DNA of 42,274 nt, taken from contig CAZQTW010000055.1 of the NCBI GenBank assembly GCA_964596165.1, positions 1 through 42,274 on the forward strand. Reading direction: 5' to 3'. This stretch comes from CAYUQT01 sp964596165 (GTDB taxonomy: Bacteria; Planctomycetota; Phycisphaerae; UBA1845; JAFGLZ01). Below, piece by piece: positions 22,903-31,355 of the stretch (positions are counted from its first letter, which is position 1; the number at the start of each line of letters is the position of its first letter). The notes beneath the pieces are model-generated. The model was not told the DNA's origin, made no database searches, and saw only the letters and a list, made by a program, of their open reading frames with translations. Position numbers and translations under genes: made by a program.

Positions 22903-24743
22903 TTTTTCCACGTCCGTTCCAGCTCCGATAGGCATTGTTGTGCACGCTCGACCAGGTCGGTGTTGCTCGTGCTCATTCCGGCGTATCGGGCGGCTTCACA
23001 GGTCGCCAAAATCCCGTCGGTCAGCTCGACGAGCTCACCGGGGAGACTGCGGGCCTTGAGCCGACCGATCGCATCGGCACGCGTGAGGGCCCCGGCAGGG
23101 AGATTCTCCCGATCGGCAACGTACGTCAGCAGCGCGTCGGCCACCGCCCCGCTGGGGTCATCCGAGCCGTAAGCCTGTCGCAGTCTCATTGCAGCGGCAT
23201 GGTGGGCTCGACGACGTCGTGCGAACCCGACATCTGTTTGAAGGCGAGACGAGTGCCGGTGCACAAGCCAGGCAATCGCCCAGGACACGGGAGGGAGCAG
23301 GAGCAGGAGGACCCATCCCGGGCCCGGCGAGAAGACCTGACTGGCCAGGACCTCTTCGGCTTGGCTGTAGTTCGCCCGAATGCTGTCGGCCGCCTCGGTG
23401 AGCAGTGAGGATTGGCCGGGGCCGATTGCGGAGGGCGTTTGTATGTCGTTGACCGACAAGGCCGCCGAGGCATGAACCGTGATGGGAATCGGGTCACTGA
23501 ACAGCGTCACGAATCTCCCGTTGCCTCCGTCGGCATTGGGGTCGAAGAAGACGAAGGGAATCGGCGGAATAGCTGTTGCCTTCTCGTCGATCGCACGAAT
23601 CTGCTGGCGATAGATCTTCTTGTTGTCTCGGATCTCCCCGGCGAGTTGCTCGTCAAGCACCTTGAAGCTCTTCGTGAGTTCGGCGCACTTCGCCAAGGGC
23701 GGGGCGGGAACGCGATCGAGGCGCCCCTGTCCGGATATCTCCATGGTGAGCGCGATGAGCTGACCTCGATTCACATCCGTCCGGTCGGGCCAGACCTTCC
23801 ATGTGTAGCGGCCGATGGCCCCATTGTACCCTTCGGGGCGGCGCTGCTCGGGGATGGGCTTGATGGTGATGTCGGGCGGTTTCGCTTGTTCGGTCAGTTC
23901 CCGTCCTTTTTCCATGACGAGTCTGTCAAAGAAGTCCCGGCCCAGCCTGACCGGGTATGTGAGGGTAATGGTAACGGGGTCCGGCTGATAGGGTCCGGGT
24001 TTGTCCGACAAGACTTGCTGGGTCGCCTCATAGACGTAGTAGTCGGCTTCCTGTCCTTGGTCGTCCTTGCGTTTGAGCGTCTGGAGCGAGAAACGGTTGG
24101 TGGCCGCCTGTTTGGCGAAGGGGCCCCATTCGCTCTCGCCCTTGAGCAGGTTCCACATGTCCTCACCCTTGAGGACATAGTTGCCCTGTCGGAACTGTCG
24201 GAGCCAGATCCTCAGGGTCAAGTCAAAGGGCTGTTCCACGAAGACGGATGTGCGGTTCGCCTTGAACTCGACGTAGAGCAGGCCGCTTGTGTCGCTCTGG
24301 GTCACGGTAATGGTGATGGGTTGTGTCTGATACTTCTTCCCTTCGACCATGACGGATATGGAGGGGATGGTCAGACGCCCCGTTCGGCGAGGACGGACCT
24401 GATACACGTAGGTGGCCGAGGACCTGGCGCTGAAACGTCCGTTGATAATCTGAGTGAAGGAACTTACCGACGGCTGAGGCCTTGGCAGGACGATGCTGAA
24501 GTCCGGTTGGTCGGGCACGGTCGGGACTTCAGGTTGCGTGGACCCCTCGATGATGACCCGGAGTTCAAACGCCCTTCCAACAACCGCTTCGTCGGGGGCC
24601 TCGGCGTGGACGGAGACGGCCAGGCCGGGCCGGCTCACGGCGAACGCGAGGATCATCGCCGCAACGCCTGCCTCGCCGGTCCGACGCAATTTGCGTTGCA
24701 TCCGACGGATTTCAGGTGTGGTCGCCGGACCTGCGTTTCTCAT
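22899..24743 (-). CDS. batD: BatD-like periplasmic/membrane protein
   Basis: A 614-residue protein of the BatD/oxygen-tolerance family. An N-terminal signal (AAMILAFAVSRPGLAVSVHA) leads to beta-rich repeats characteristic of BatD (PDFSIVLPRPQPSVSSFTQIING and YQTQPITITVTQSD), with a single membrane anchor near residue 495 (WVLLLLLPPVSWAIAWLV) and a cytoplasmic helical tail of about 100 residues. Bat genes in Bacteroidetes and Leptospira have been linked to aerotolerance or stress, although that link is disputed. The ATG at 24743 lies six bases after the BatC stop with GGTGAG upstream. The protein probably binds envelope partners of the von Willebrand A proteins. Confidence 0.85.
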   Translation of the reverse strand: MRNAGPATTPEIRRMQRKLRRTGEAGVAAMILAFAVSRPGLAVSVHAEAPDEAVVGRAFELRVIIEGSTQPEVPTVPDQPDFSIVLPRPQPSVSSFTQIINGRFSARSSATYVYQVRPRRTGRLTIPSISVMVEGKKYQTQPITITVTQSDTSGLLYVEFKANRTSVFVEQPFDLTLRIWLRQFRQGNYVLKGEDMWNLLKGESEWGPFAKQAATNRFSLQTLKRKDDQGQEADYYVYEATQQVLSDKPGPYQPDPVTITLTYPVRLGRDFFDRLVMEKGRELTEQAKPPDITIKPIPEQRRPEGYNGAIGRYTWKVWPDRTDVNRGQLIALTMEISGQGRLDRVPAPPLAKCAELTKSFKVLDEQLAGEIRDNKKIYRQQIRAIDEKATAIPPIPFVFFDPNADGGNGRFVTLFSDPIPITVHASAALSVNDIQTPSAIGPGQSSLLTEAADSIRANYSQAEEVLASQVFSPGPGWVLLLLLPPVSWAIAWLVHRHSSRLQTDVGFARRRRAHHAAAMRLRQAYGSDDPSGAVADALLTYVADRENLPAGALTRADAIGRLKARSLPGELVELTDGILATCEAARYAGMSTSNTDLVERAQQCLSELERTWKK

Positions 24744-24749
24744 GAGAAC

Positions 24750-25586
24750 TCACCAGTCCTTATCTACCATGATGCGTCCGATGGCCTGACGCCTTGCCTC
24801 GTCGCTTCGTCGCTGGCGCTCCTTGTCGCGTATGGCCTGAAGTAGTCGATCCGCCTGTTCGGGGCTCATCTGAGGTTGTTCCCCTTGCTTCTGCGGCTGT
24901 TGCTGCTCGTCTTGCCCCGGGTCGTGTCTCTGCTGTTCTTCCTGCTTCTCGTGGTTCTCACCCTCTTGCTTCTGCGGCTGTGATTGTGGTTGAGACGAGG
25001 GCTGAGACTGAGGTTGTGACTGGGGCTGAGAGGACGGCTGTGATTGAGGTTGAGACGAGGGTTGACTCTGGGATTTTTTCTTCTCCTCTTCTTCCTTCTT
25101 CTTGCGGTCCTGAAGGTCTTTGATCAGCAACTGGGCGGTTTCTATGTTGGCCCGGGCTTCCTTGTCGTCCGGCATCAGGTCGAGGGCCTGGCGGTAGAAA
25201 CCGACGGCCTCGCGAGCCAGCCTGATTGCTTCGTCGTAACTCTTCAGCTTCTCGAGCGCCTGGCTGTAAGCACAGTTGCCCAGATTGAAATGGGCCTTGG
25301 CCTCGAGGGGTAGGTCTCTTGCCGAGAGGGCCTTGGCGAAGAGATCCCTCGCCTTGGCGAAATCCCGCCGACGGTAGTAGACGAGGCCCTGATTGTATTT
25401 CAGTTCGGCGGCCTCCGGGCGGTCGACCTCGGCCTCACGATAGGCCTTTAGGGCGTCGTCATAGTTGCCGGCCTTCAGCGCGGAGTTGCCACGGCGCACG
25501 AGATCCGGCGCGGAGAGGGCTTGGCCGGCGGAAGCGTCGCCTACCAGTACCAGCACAGCCAAGCCTGTTCGCACAGCGGCCGTCAT
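24750..25586 (-). CDS. batC: BatC-like TPR protein with Gln/Ser/Pro-rich tail
   Basis: A 278-residue TPR protein. A signal peptide of about 24 residues (VRTGLAVLVLVGDASAGQALS) is followed by at least three TPR helices (GNSALKAGNYDDALKAYREAE; LKYNQGLVYYRRRDFAKARDLFAKAL; LGNCAYSQALEKLKSYDEAI...). A charged stretch (KKKEEEEKKK) leads to an unusual SQPQSQPSSQPQ tandem region and then QE-rich low complexity. The C-terminal QADRLLQAIRDKERQRRS helix is shared with many BatC proteins. ATGA overlap joins it to BatB. The tail is probably an unstructured linker in the periplasm. Repeat length may vary between strains. Confidence 0.85.
   Translation of the reverse strand: MTAAVRTGLAVLVLVGDASAGQALSAPDLVRRGNSALKAGNYDDALKAYREAEVDRPEAAELKYNQGLVYYRRRDFAKARDLFAKALSARDLPLEAKAHFNLGNCAYSQALEKLKSYDEAIRLAREAVGFYRQALDLMPDDKEARANIETAQLLIKDLQDRKKKEEEEKKKSQSQPSSQPQSQPSSQPQSQPQSQPSSQPQSQPQKQEGENHEKQEEQQRHDPGQDEQQQPQKQGEQPQMSPEQADRLLQAIRDKERQRRSDEARRQAIGRIMVDKDW
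24969..25073 (-). repeat. in-frame tandem repeat coding SQPQ/SSQP units
   Basis: Within batC, residues 172-206 are built from SQPQ and SSQP units encoded by near-repeated DNA of 6-12 base period. Codons vary (CAA/CAG, TCA/TCG/TCT), so it is diverging, but slipped-strand length change remains possible in multiples of three without breaking the frame. Confidence 0.75.
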
Positions 25587-26734
25587 GCAACCCTCCGATG
25601 CCGATCGGATGCCTCTCCCGCAGGCGTTGCGACCGATACGTACTCGGGGAGAACGGACTCAACCGCCAGCAAGATCAGCGCGACGAGGGCAAACAGCCAA
25701 TGCCAGGGTTGACCGCGCTCGATCTTTTTCGCTTCGTACTCGCGCTGCTCCTTGTCCATCTTTGCAATAATGTCCTGATAAATCTTATCGAGTTCGATGC
25801 TCTTGAGCCCTGCGTCCACATGAACGCCGCCGCCGACGGCCGCGATTTCGCGGAGCAGTGCGGAGTCCATCTTCGAACGGACCTCCTCGCCACGGTATTT
25901 CAGGTAGGTAATGCTTCCGTCTTGCTCGACGGGGATTCTCTCGCCTTGGACGGGGTTACCGATTCCGATCGTACATACGCGGATGCCTCGCTTTTCGAAG
26001 GCTTCGCGTGCGGCATCCACGGGGTAGGAGATGTGGTCCTCGCCGTCGGTGATGACGATGATGACCTTGTGCTTCTTGGCGCGGTCGTCGAAATGCTCGG
26101 AGGCAAGACGGATTGCATCGCCGATCAACGTGCCTCCGAGCGGCGCGCTATGGGGTCCGACCTCGTCGAGGACCAGTCTGTAAAACCCATAGTCCGGCGT
26201 GAGGGCACACTTGAGGACCGGCTTGCCGGCAAACGTGACCAGTCCGACCTGGTCGCCGTCGAGGACGGCCAACAGCTCCCGAATGTCTTGCTTGGCCCGT
26301 TCCAAGCGTCGCTGTCCGGCATCCTCGGCGAGCATCGAGCGGGAAACGTCGAGAACGATCATGATGTCGATGCCGCTCAGCCTGACTGTTTTTTCCACGA
26401 TTCCCCACCGCGGTCCCATCGCCGCGCCGGCGATGCAGAGAACGGCGGACACCGTCAGGCCGGCCTTGATCACCTGTCGAGACGGGCTGACGGTGGGCAT
26501 CAGATGTCCGAAAAGGTTGACGGAGGCGAATTGTCGCAGTGCCTGACGCTTCATGGCGAACTGGTATATGTAGAAGGCCGTGGCAAGGATCACGGAGCCC
26601 AGGCCAGGCCAGAGCCAATCCCATCGCTGGAAATGCAGATCGTCGCGCGTGCCGGCATAGATCCACAAGACCGTCGGCGGCAAGAGGATCCAGAACAAGT
26701 GCAGCAGATGGATTGGACGCGGCAAACGATCCAT
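25583..26734 (-). CDS. batB: BatB-like von Willebrand A membrane protein
   Basis: About 383 residues. Membrane segments occur near the N-terminus (LLHLFWILLPPTVLWIYAG and ILATAFYIYQFAM), and another at the C-terminus (WLFALVALILLAVESVLP). The VWA domain between has an intact metal-ion-dependent adhesion site: DVSRSML for DxSxS, then a downstream Thr and TDGEDH. The domain is likely periplasmic and binds partner proteins via Mg2+. The ATG at 26734 overlaps the stop of batA (TGATG), and the end overlaps batC. A longer frame to 26863 exists but runs into batA. BatA and BatB share the VWA fold and may form heteromers (established for homologues in general terms; not shown here). Confidence 0.87.
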   Translation of the reverse strand: MDRLPRPIHLLHLFWILLPPTVLWIYAGTRDDLHFQRWDWLWPGLGSVILATAFYIYQFAMKRQALRQFASVNLFGHLMPTVSPSRQVIKAGLTVSAVLCIAGAAMGPRWGIVEKTVRLSGIDIMIVLDVSRSMLAEDAGQRRLERAKQDIRELLAVLDGDQVGLVTFAGKPVLKCALTPDYGFYRLVLDEVGPHSAPLGGTLIGDAIRLASEHFDDRAKKHKVIIVITDGEDHISYPVDAAREAFEKRGIRVCTIGIGNPVQGERIPVEQDGSITYLKYRGEEVRSKMDSALLREIAAVGGGVHVDAGLKSIELDKIYQDIIAKMDKEQREYEAKKIERGQPWHWLFALVALILLAVESVLPEYVSVATPAGEASDRHRRVA

Positions 26735-27870
26735 CACGGTATCTTCCGAAAACGCGTGCTCAACAAGAAGACCTCTACAAGCAACAACACCATGGCCATC
26801 CACACTCTGGGCAACATGCCGGACCCGCTCCAGCTCATGGGGGCGGTGGCCAACTCGGTCCATTCCAGATAACGATGTTCGACCGTCTGGGTTCGCTCGA
26901 GCCGGTCAATTTCCTCGTAGATCGCACGGAGGCTCTTGGTGTCCGTGGCCCGGAAGTACTTCCCACCGGTGAGTGTGGCGATGTGCTGCAAGGGCTCCTC
27001 GTTCAAGGTTTCTCCGTAGGCGACCATACGGGTGCGACCATCCTCGTCCTCGATGGGCAAGGAGCAGCGTCGTTGTGAGCCGGCTCCGATCGCATATATC
27101 TTGTACCCGAACGCAGCCGCGAGTTCGCCGGCCTTGGTCATCGGGAGACTGTCGGGCACGTTCTGATTGCCGTCGGTAAGAAGGATAATGACCTTGCTTT
27201 TGGCTTTCGTGTCCTTGCCGGACTCGGTTTGCCCTCGTCCGCGGGCGAAGTCTCGGAGTCTCTCAACGGCGACGGCGAGTGCGTCGCCGATCGCCGTTCC
27301 GTCCTCGTTATCACTGTGAATCGGTTGGGCCTGCCCATTTCGGACGACGTAGCGAATCGCCTGCGTGTCGTCGAGGACGCGAAGCAGGTTGGCATGATCC
27401 AATGTGAGGGGCACCTTGCTGTCCGCGTACCGAGCGAAGGTGATGAGTCCGATCAAGTCATCCGGGCGACCGCGAAGCCCTTGACCGCCGCGGACGAAAT
27501 CCCGCATCACGTTCTTGGCGGCGGTGATTCGGTCGGCCTGTTTGCCGCCTAGTTGGAAATCGAGTGCTCGCATGGAACCCGAGATGTCGAGAACCATCTG
27601 GATCGCGATACCCTCGGCGGCGATGCGCTGCTGCTCGTTGCCCTTTTGAGGCCGGGCGATGGCGAGGACAAGGACCACCATGGCCAGCCATCGCAAGGCC
27701 GGGATAAATCGGCGCACGCGGCCGGCGAAGGTATTGCCCTGCCGGCGCAGTCGGTCAATCGTGGAAAAGCGGATGCCCGATTGCTGGGGCTGCCGACGAC
27801 GTCGCACCAGTCCCAGAACCGACAACAGGATCAACCCAACGATGAATGCCGTGGCCCATTGCAGTCTCAT
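26734..27870 (-). CDS. batA: BatA-like von Willebrand A membrane protein
   Basis: A 378-residue protein with N-terminal membrane segment (TAFIVGLILLSVLGLV), a second near 59-75 (WLAMVVLVLAIARPQKG) and a C-terminal one (GMLPRVWMAMVLLLVEVFLL). The VWA domain contains DISGSMR (MIDAS), FARYAD, and LLTDGNQN. ARPQKG just after the second helix is a Bat/BatA hallmark (ARP-motif). ATG at 27870 overlaps the upstream lipoprotein gene (ATGA). It heads the two-VWA pair of the operon. Role: envelope assembly or stress response with MoxR (family inference). Confidence 0.88.
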   Translation of the reverse strand: MRLQWATAFIVGLILLSVLGLVRRRRQPQQSGIRFSTIDRLRRQGNTFAGRVRRFIPALRWLAMVVLVLAIARPQKGNEQQRIAAEGIAIQMVLDISGSMRALDFQLGGKQADRITAAKNVMRDFVRGGQGLRGRPDDLIGLITFARYADSKVPLTLDHANLLRVLDDTQAIRYVVRNGQAQPIHSDNEDGTAIGDALAVAVERLRDFARGRGQTESGKDTKAKSKVIILLTDGNQNVPDSLPMTKAGELAAAFGYKIYAIGAGSQRRCSLPIEDEDGRTRMVAYGETLNEEPLQHIATLTGGKYFRATDTKSLRAIYEEIDRLERTQTVEHRYLEWTELATAPMSWSGSGMLPRVWMAMVLLLVEVFLLSTRFRKIP

Positions 27871-28967
27871 GCGGCAGACTCCTTGGGCAAGGGGTTCCCG
27901 TGATCGAGTGGGGCCGTTGCCGCCCTCGAGCCACGGGTTGTTTGAACGATCAGATCGCGCGCGGCATTGAAAACCTGCTCTATCTCTGTCTTTTCGGGGA
28001 GATACCTCGCGTATTTGACGGGGTCGCAGGCTGTCAGAAACCCCTCAAGAAGGGCCTTGTGGTCGGTGCCGAGCCGGTCGCTTTGCCGAAGCGTTTCGAG
28101 AAACTCCTCGGTGGTCATCTCGGGGGCCATAAGCATGAACCGAAACTCGATGTACTGACGTACGATGGCGTTGAGGCGATAGTAGAATCCTTGGATGTCT
28201 CCCCGGCCAACGAGATCGTCATCGATGAGCCGCTGAAGTTCTTCCATGGCCCACTGATCCGGGGGTATCTGGACGGTGAAGGGGCCTTTGCGTCGCCGCC
28301 GACGTATGAGGAGGACGGCTGCCGCGGCCAGTGCTGCGGCCAAGACAATTCCGCCGAAAACCCACCAAGACCAGCGGGTAGCACCCTGGGGCAATGTCAC
28401 GGGACCTTTCACATCGTAGAACCTGTTAGGGTCGTACTGTCCTTCAAGGAGCGAGGTGACCTCGAGTTCGAAGGGCTCCGTACTGACCTGAGAGACGATA
28501 GCTGCCTGGGTGGTCGTTGCCATCGTTGAAGTCGGCCTGTGACCCGGTTGCTTACGTCGGTCGTTGAACGTGACGGTAACGGAGTCGATCGTGTATTTCC
28601 CCGAGAGATCGCAGTCGATCTGATATGTCTGCTCCCATTTCCGCCTTTGTCCCTCGATGGGGCGAGCCTCATCCTGGCGGAAGTCGCGGACTGCGAAGGC
28701 TCCCAGGGAGTCGGCAAACTGCGGCATGGTCACATCGACGCCGTCCTCGGCGACCGCCGATATCGTCAAGGTAAACTTCTCGGCGATCGTCGCCTTGCTG
28801 CGATCACTGCGCACGGTCAGCGTAACCGGGCCGCGCACGGCGGTGCGGGCAATGCCGTTGTCTTTCTGCTGCCCCGACGGGGCAGGCGGCGCCTTCTTGC
28901 ACCCGGGTGCGGCAAGGACTCCGGCACAGAGCAGGAAGGTCAAAATGTGGCGGCAGCCCAACCTCAC
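27867..28967 (-). CDS. Bat-operon lipoprotein with membrane helix (BatD/DUF4381-like)
   Basis: A 366-residue protein starting at GTG 28967. The signal ends in a lipobox LAAPGC with Cys23, so it should be lipidated. Residues about 40-175 form a beta-rich domain (GPVTLTVRSDRSKATIAEKFTLTI) like one BatD repeat. A membrane helix (WWVFGGIVLAAALAAAAVLLI) near residue 200 is followed by a cytoplasmic helical domain with RLNAIVRQYIEFRFMLMAPEMTTEEFL, a segment typical of DUF4381-like tails in Bat/MoxR operons. GTGA and ATGA overlaps fix it in the operon between PpiC and BatA. The lipobox next to a second helix is unusual; the topology is inferred. The exact family name is uncertain. Confidence 0.72.
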   Translation of the reverse strand: MRLGCRHILTFLLCAGVLAAPGCKKAPPAPSGQQKDNGIARTAVRGPVTLTVRSDRSKATIAEKFTLTISAVAEDGVDVTMPQFADSLGAFAVRDFRQDEARPIEGQRRKWEQTYQIDCDLSGKYTIDSVTVTFNDRRKQPGHRPTSTMATTTQAAIVSQVSTEPFELEVTSLLEGQYDPNRFYDVKGPVTLPQGATRWSWWVFGGIVLAAALAAAAVLLIRRRRRKGPFTVQIPPDQWAMEELQRLIDDDLVGRGDIQGFYYRLNAIVRQYIEFRFMLMAPEMTTEEFLETLRQSDRLGTDHKALLEGFLTACDPVKYARYLPEKTEIEQVFNAARDLIVQTTRGSRAATAPLDHGNPLPKESAA

Positions 28968-30397
28968 GGCGTCGTCTTTCCTTTGGCCGCCGCGGATGCA
29001 CCGGTCGCGGCGGGCGCAGTGGTCAATGGTCCGAAGGCCTCCGGATAGAGTTTGACCTTGGCCTCTTCGAAGAGCGCTTGGATGTATTGTTCGGTGACTT
29101 CTTGGGCGCGAGCCCGCTGCGTGTCGGACCGGATCCGATCGGCGACTTCATCCTGTCCAAGCTGGCGCGAGGGACTCCTTTCGAGCACCTTCACAACGTG
29201 GTACCCGCGGTCGCCTTTGAACGCCCTCTCCAGTAAGGCTCCGGCCGTAGCCTTGAAGATGGCTTCGTGGAGGTCGGCGTTTTCACCGATCCCAGGAATG
29301 TACTTGCCGGATGCGAGCACCGGCTGTTCGATGGCGCCGCCCTTGTCCTTGGTGGCCGCGTCGGCGGACTGGCGCGCCAGCTCTTCGAACTGTGCTCCGG
29401 CCTTGAGCTTTGCGATGATCTGGTCGGCCAGCTCTTGCGAGGGACAAAGGATGTGGGCAATTCGGGCCTGCGCGGGTTGAACATAGAGGGCCTTGTTCGC
29501 TTCATAGTATCGCTTACAGTCATCGGGCGTGACCGTTGCCCGGCGCGAGATTTCGTCCGAAAGAAGGCCGTTGGCCAGAAGCATGTCGGACATCTCGACG
29601 ATGCGCTTGCGGAACGCCGCGCTCTTGTCGAGTCCGTCCGCGCGTGCCTTTCGTGCCAGCACCTTGACTGCAACCAGTTCCTGGAGTTTTCGGGTTCGGG
29701 CCTGGGAGGACGAATACTGTTGAAGATATCGTCGTCGAGCGTCGTCCATCTGTTCGGGGGTCAGGCCGGGCATGGCCTTCAAGGCAACGTCGATTTCCTG
29801 TTGGATCATGCGATCGAAGTCGGTGACCGTGAGTTTCTCTGGACCGATTTCGGCGACAACCTGCTGACCTGCCAGGCCGGCGGGCTTGTCGCCGGTCGGG
29901 GCGGTTCGCTCGGCCAGGTCTCGGTCAAGATCGCCGTACTGACCCAGCTTGGCGTAACAGTCACGGACCCGGACGTTGATCTCGTGGGCGAGATCGCCCT
30001 TGGCGTCTCCGAGCATGGCCTCGGCCTGGTAGTATGAGGAAATGGCAGCCTGATACTGCTCGGCATCCTGCTGAAGCTTCCCAATACGGTAGTGAACCGC
30101 GGCGGCGGCGGCCGGTTCGAGGGTTGCGATGAGCAGGTAACGGGTCCATGCCTCGGCCGCCGCACTGTGCAGGTTGCGGTCCTCAAGCCGCATGGCCAAG
30201 GCCTTTTGCTGGTCGGCCGTCCAACCCGTGCCGGCCGATCGGGTCGGTTCCACGGAATCGGGTCTGCGGAATTGGAGGGCGACCAACACACCGAAGAGGA
30301 CAAGCACGCCGAATGAGAAGAAGGCCGATCGGCGATCGAAAATGGGCCGTTGGGTCACCATGCGTTGCGGTAATTCGAATCTCGGTTTCTCGTCCAC
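28964..30397 (-). CDS. PpiC-type peptidyl-prolyl isomerase, membrane-anchored
   Basis: About 477 residues from the GTG at 30397 (GAGGA upstream). An N-terminal helix (SFGVLVLFGVLVALQF) anchors it. A TPR-like region (residues about 55-145) and a SurA-type helical domain (LTPEQMDDARRRYLQQY) precede the parvulin domain: ARIAHILCPSQELADQII, ARQSADAATKDKGGAI, FKGDRGYHVVKVLE. PpiC proteins isomerise Xaa-Pro bonds and chaperone exported proteins in the periplasm. Its location between DUF58 and the lipoprotein gene places a chaperone within the Bat operon. The end overlaps the next start (GTGA). A GTG further upstream at 30415 is possible. Confidence 0.87.
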   Translation of the reverse strand: MDEKPRFELPQRMVTQRPIFDRRSAFFSFGVLVLFGVLVALQFRRPDSVEPTRSAGTGWTADQQKALAMRLEDRNLHSAAAEAWTRYLLIATLEPAAAAAVHYRIGKLQQDAEQYQAAISSYYQAEAMLGDAKGDLAHEINVRVRDCYAKLGQYGDLDRDLAERTAPTGDKPAGLAGQQVVAEIGPEKLTVTDFDRMIQQEIDVALKAMPGLTPEQMDDARRRYLQQYSSSQARTRKLQELVAVKVLARKARADGLDKSAAFRKRIVEMSDMLLANGLLSDEISRRATVTPDDCKRYYEANKALYVQPAQARIAHILCPSQELADQIIAKLKAGAQFEELARQSADAATKDKGGAIEQPVLASGKYIPGIGENADLHEAIFKATAGALLERAFKGDRGYHVVKVLERSPSRQLGQDEVADRIRSDTQRARAQEVTEQYIQALFEEAKVKLYPEAFGPLTTAPAATGASAAAKGKTTP

Positions 30398-30463
30398 AGT
30401 CGATCCTCGGCACACTCGGGCAAGTCCGATGACTTCTAAAACCTAACCTTCGACTTTTCTCCG

Positions 30464-31339
30464 CTACAGCCGTGCCTCACGGGCCCGGAAGAAGCGGGTT
30501 AGGGGTTCGACGAACGATTCGCCCGTCACAACGTCGATGCAGTCGGCATCCATCGAGCGAAACAGTCGCTTTCGGTCTTCCGCGGCTTTCAAGGCACGGG
30601 TTCTGTATTCCGTTCTCAGGCGAAGATTGCTTGTATCAACGACGAGCGTTTGCCCCGTCTCGGCGTCATGGAGCTCAACAAAACGCACGTCGGGCAATTC
30701 CATCTCCCGAGGGTCTGTTATGGTGATGGGGATAAGATCGTGGCGTCGCTTGGCCACGCTTAAGGACCGTTCGTAGTCGGCGGCCTGGAAGTCGCTGACC
30801 AGGAATACGACGGCCCGTCGGGTCGTGACACGATTCAGGTGTTCGACGGCGGCTTCGATGTTTGTTCCGGTCCCGGAGGGTTCAAGATAGAGGAGCTCTC
30901 GGATGACGCGCAGCACATGGCGGGTGCCCTTCTTGGCCGGAACGAATCGTTCGATGCGATCCGTGAAACAGATCAAGCCGACTTTGTCGTTGTTGCGGAT
31001 CGCGCTGAAGGCCAACGTCGCACACACCTCCGCCGTCAGCTCCCGTTTGAGTTGGCCGGCCGTTCCGAAAAGGTGAGACCGGCTCATGTCTACCAAGAGC
31101 ATGACGGTCAACTCGCGCTCCTCACGGAAGACCTTCACAAAGGGTTGGCCGCACCGCGCGGTCACGTTCCAGTCGATGGTACGGATGTCGTCGCCGATCT
31201 GGTATTGCCTGACCTCCTCGAACTCAATCCCGCGGCCCTTGAATGCGGAGTGATACTGACCCGCCAGCACATCGTTGACCATGTGCGAGGTCCGGATCTG
31301 GATTCGGCGGATCTTCTTGATCAACTCCTTCGGGAGCAC
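30464..31339 (-). CDS. DUF58 protein (MoxR-associated)
   Basis: A 291-residue DUF58 protein. Signature segments: AGQYHSAFKGRGIEFEEVRQYQ near residue 27, DDIRTIDWNVTARCGQPFVKVFREERELT near 50, and a VWA-like LLVDMSRSHLFG. Cytoplasmic, with no membrane segment. DUF58 proteins nearly always follow a MoxR ATPase and may bind divalent cations or protein clients (family context). The GTG start at 31339 has AAGGA eight bases upstream, 16 bases after the MoxR stop. A 66-base gap separates it from the ppiC-like gene. Confidence 0.92.
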   Translation of the reverse strand: MLPKELIKKIRRIQIRTSHMVNDVLAGQYHSAFKGRGIEFEEVRQYQIGDDIRTIDWNVTARCGQPFVKVFREERELTVMLLVDMSRSHLFGTAGQLKRELTAEVCATLAFSAIRNNDKVGLICFTDRIERFVPAKKGTRHVLRVIRELLYLEPSGTGTNIEAAVEHLNRVTTRRAVVFLVSDFQAADYERSLSVAKRRHDLIPITITDPREMELPDVRFVELHDAETGQTLVVDTSNLRLRTEYRTRALKAAEDRKRLFRSMDADCIDVVTGESFVEPLTRFFRAREARL

Positions 31340-31355
31340 GGTGTCATTCCTTCAG

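Noticed and set aside
23412..24845. Plus-strand frame of 477 residues
   Set aside because: Antisense to batD. Composition is Gly/Arg/Val-rich as expected for a shadow, and the minus strand encodes a recognisable BatD.
25319..26872. Plus-strand frame of 517 residues
   Set aside because: Antisense to batB and batC, which are firmly supported.
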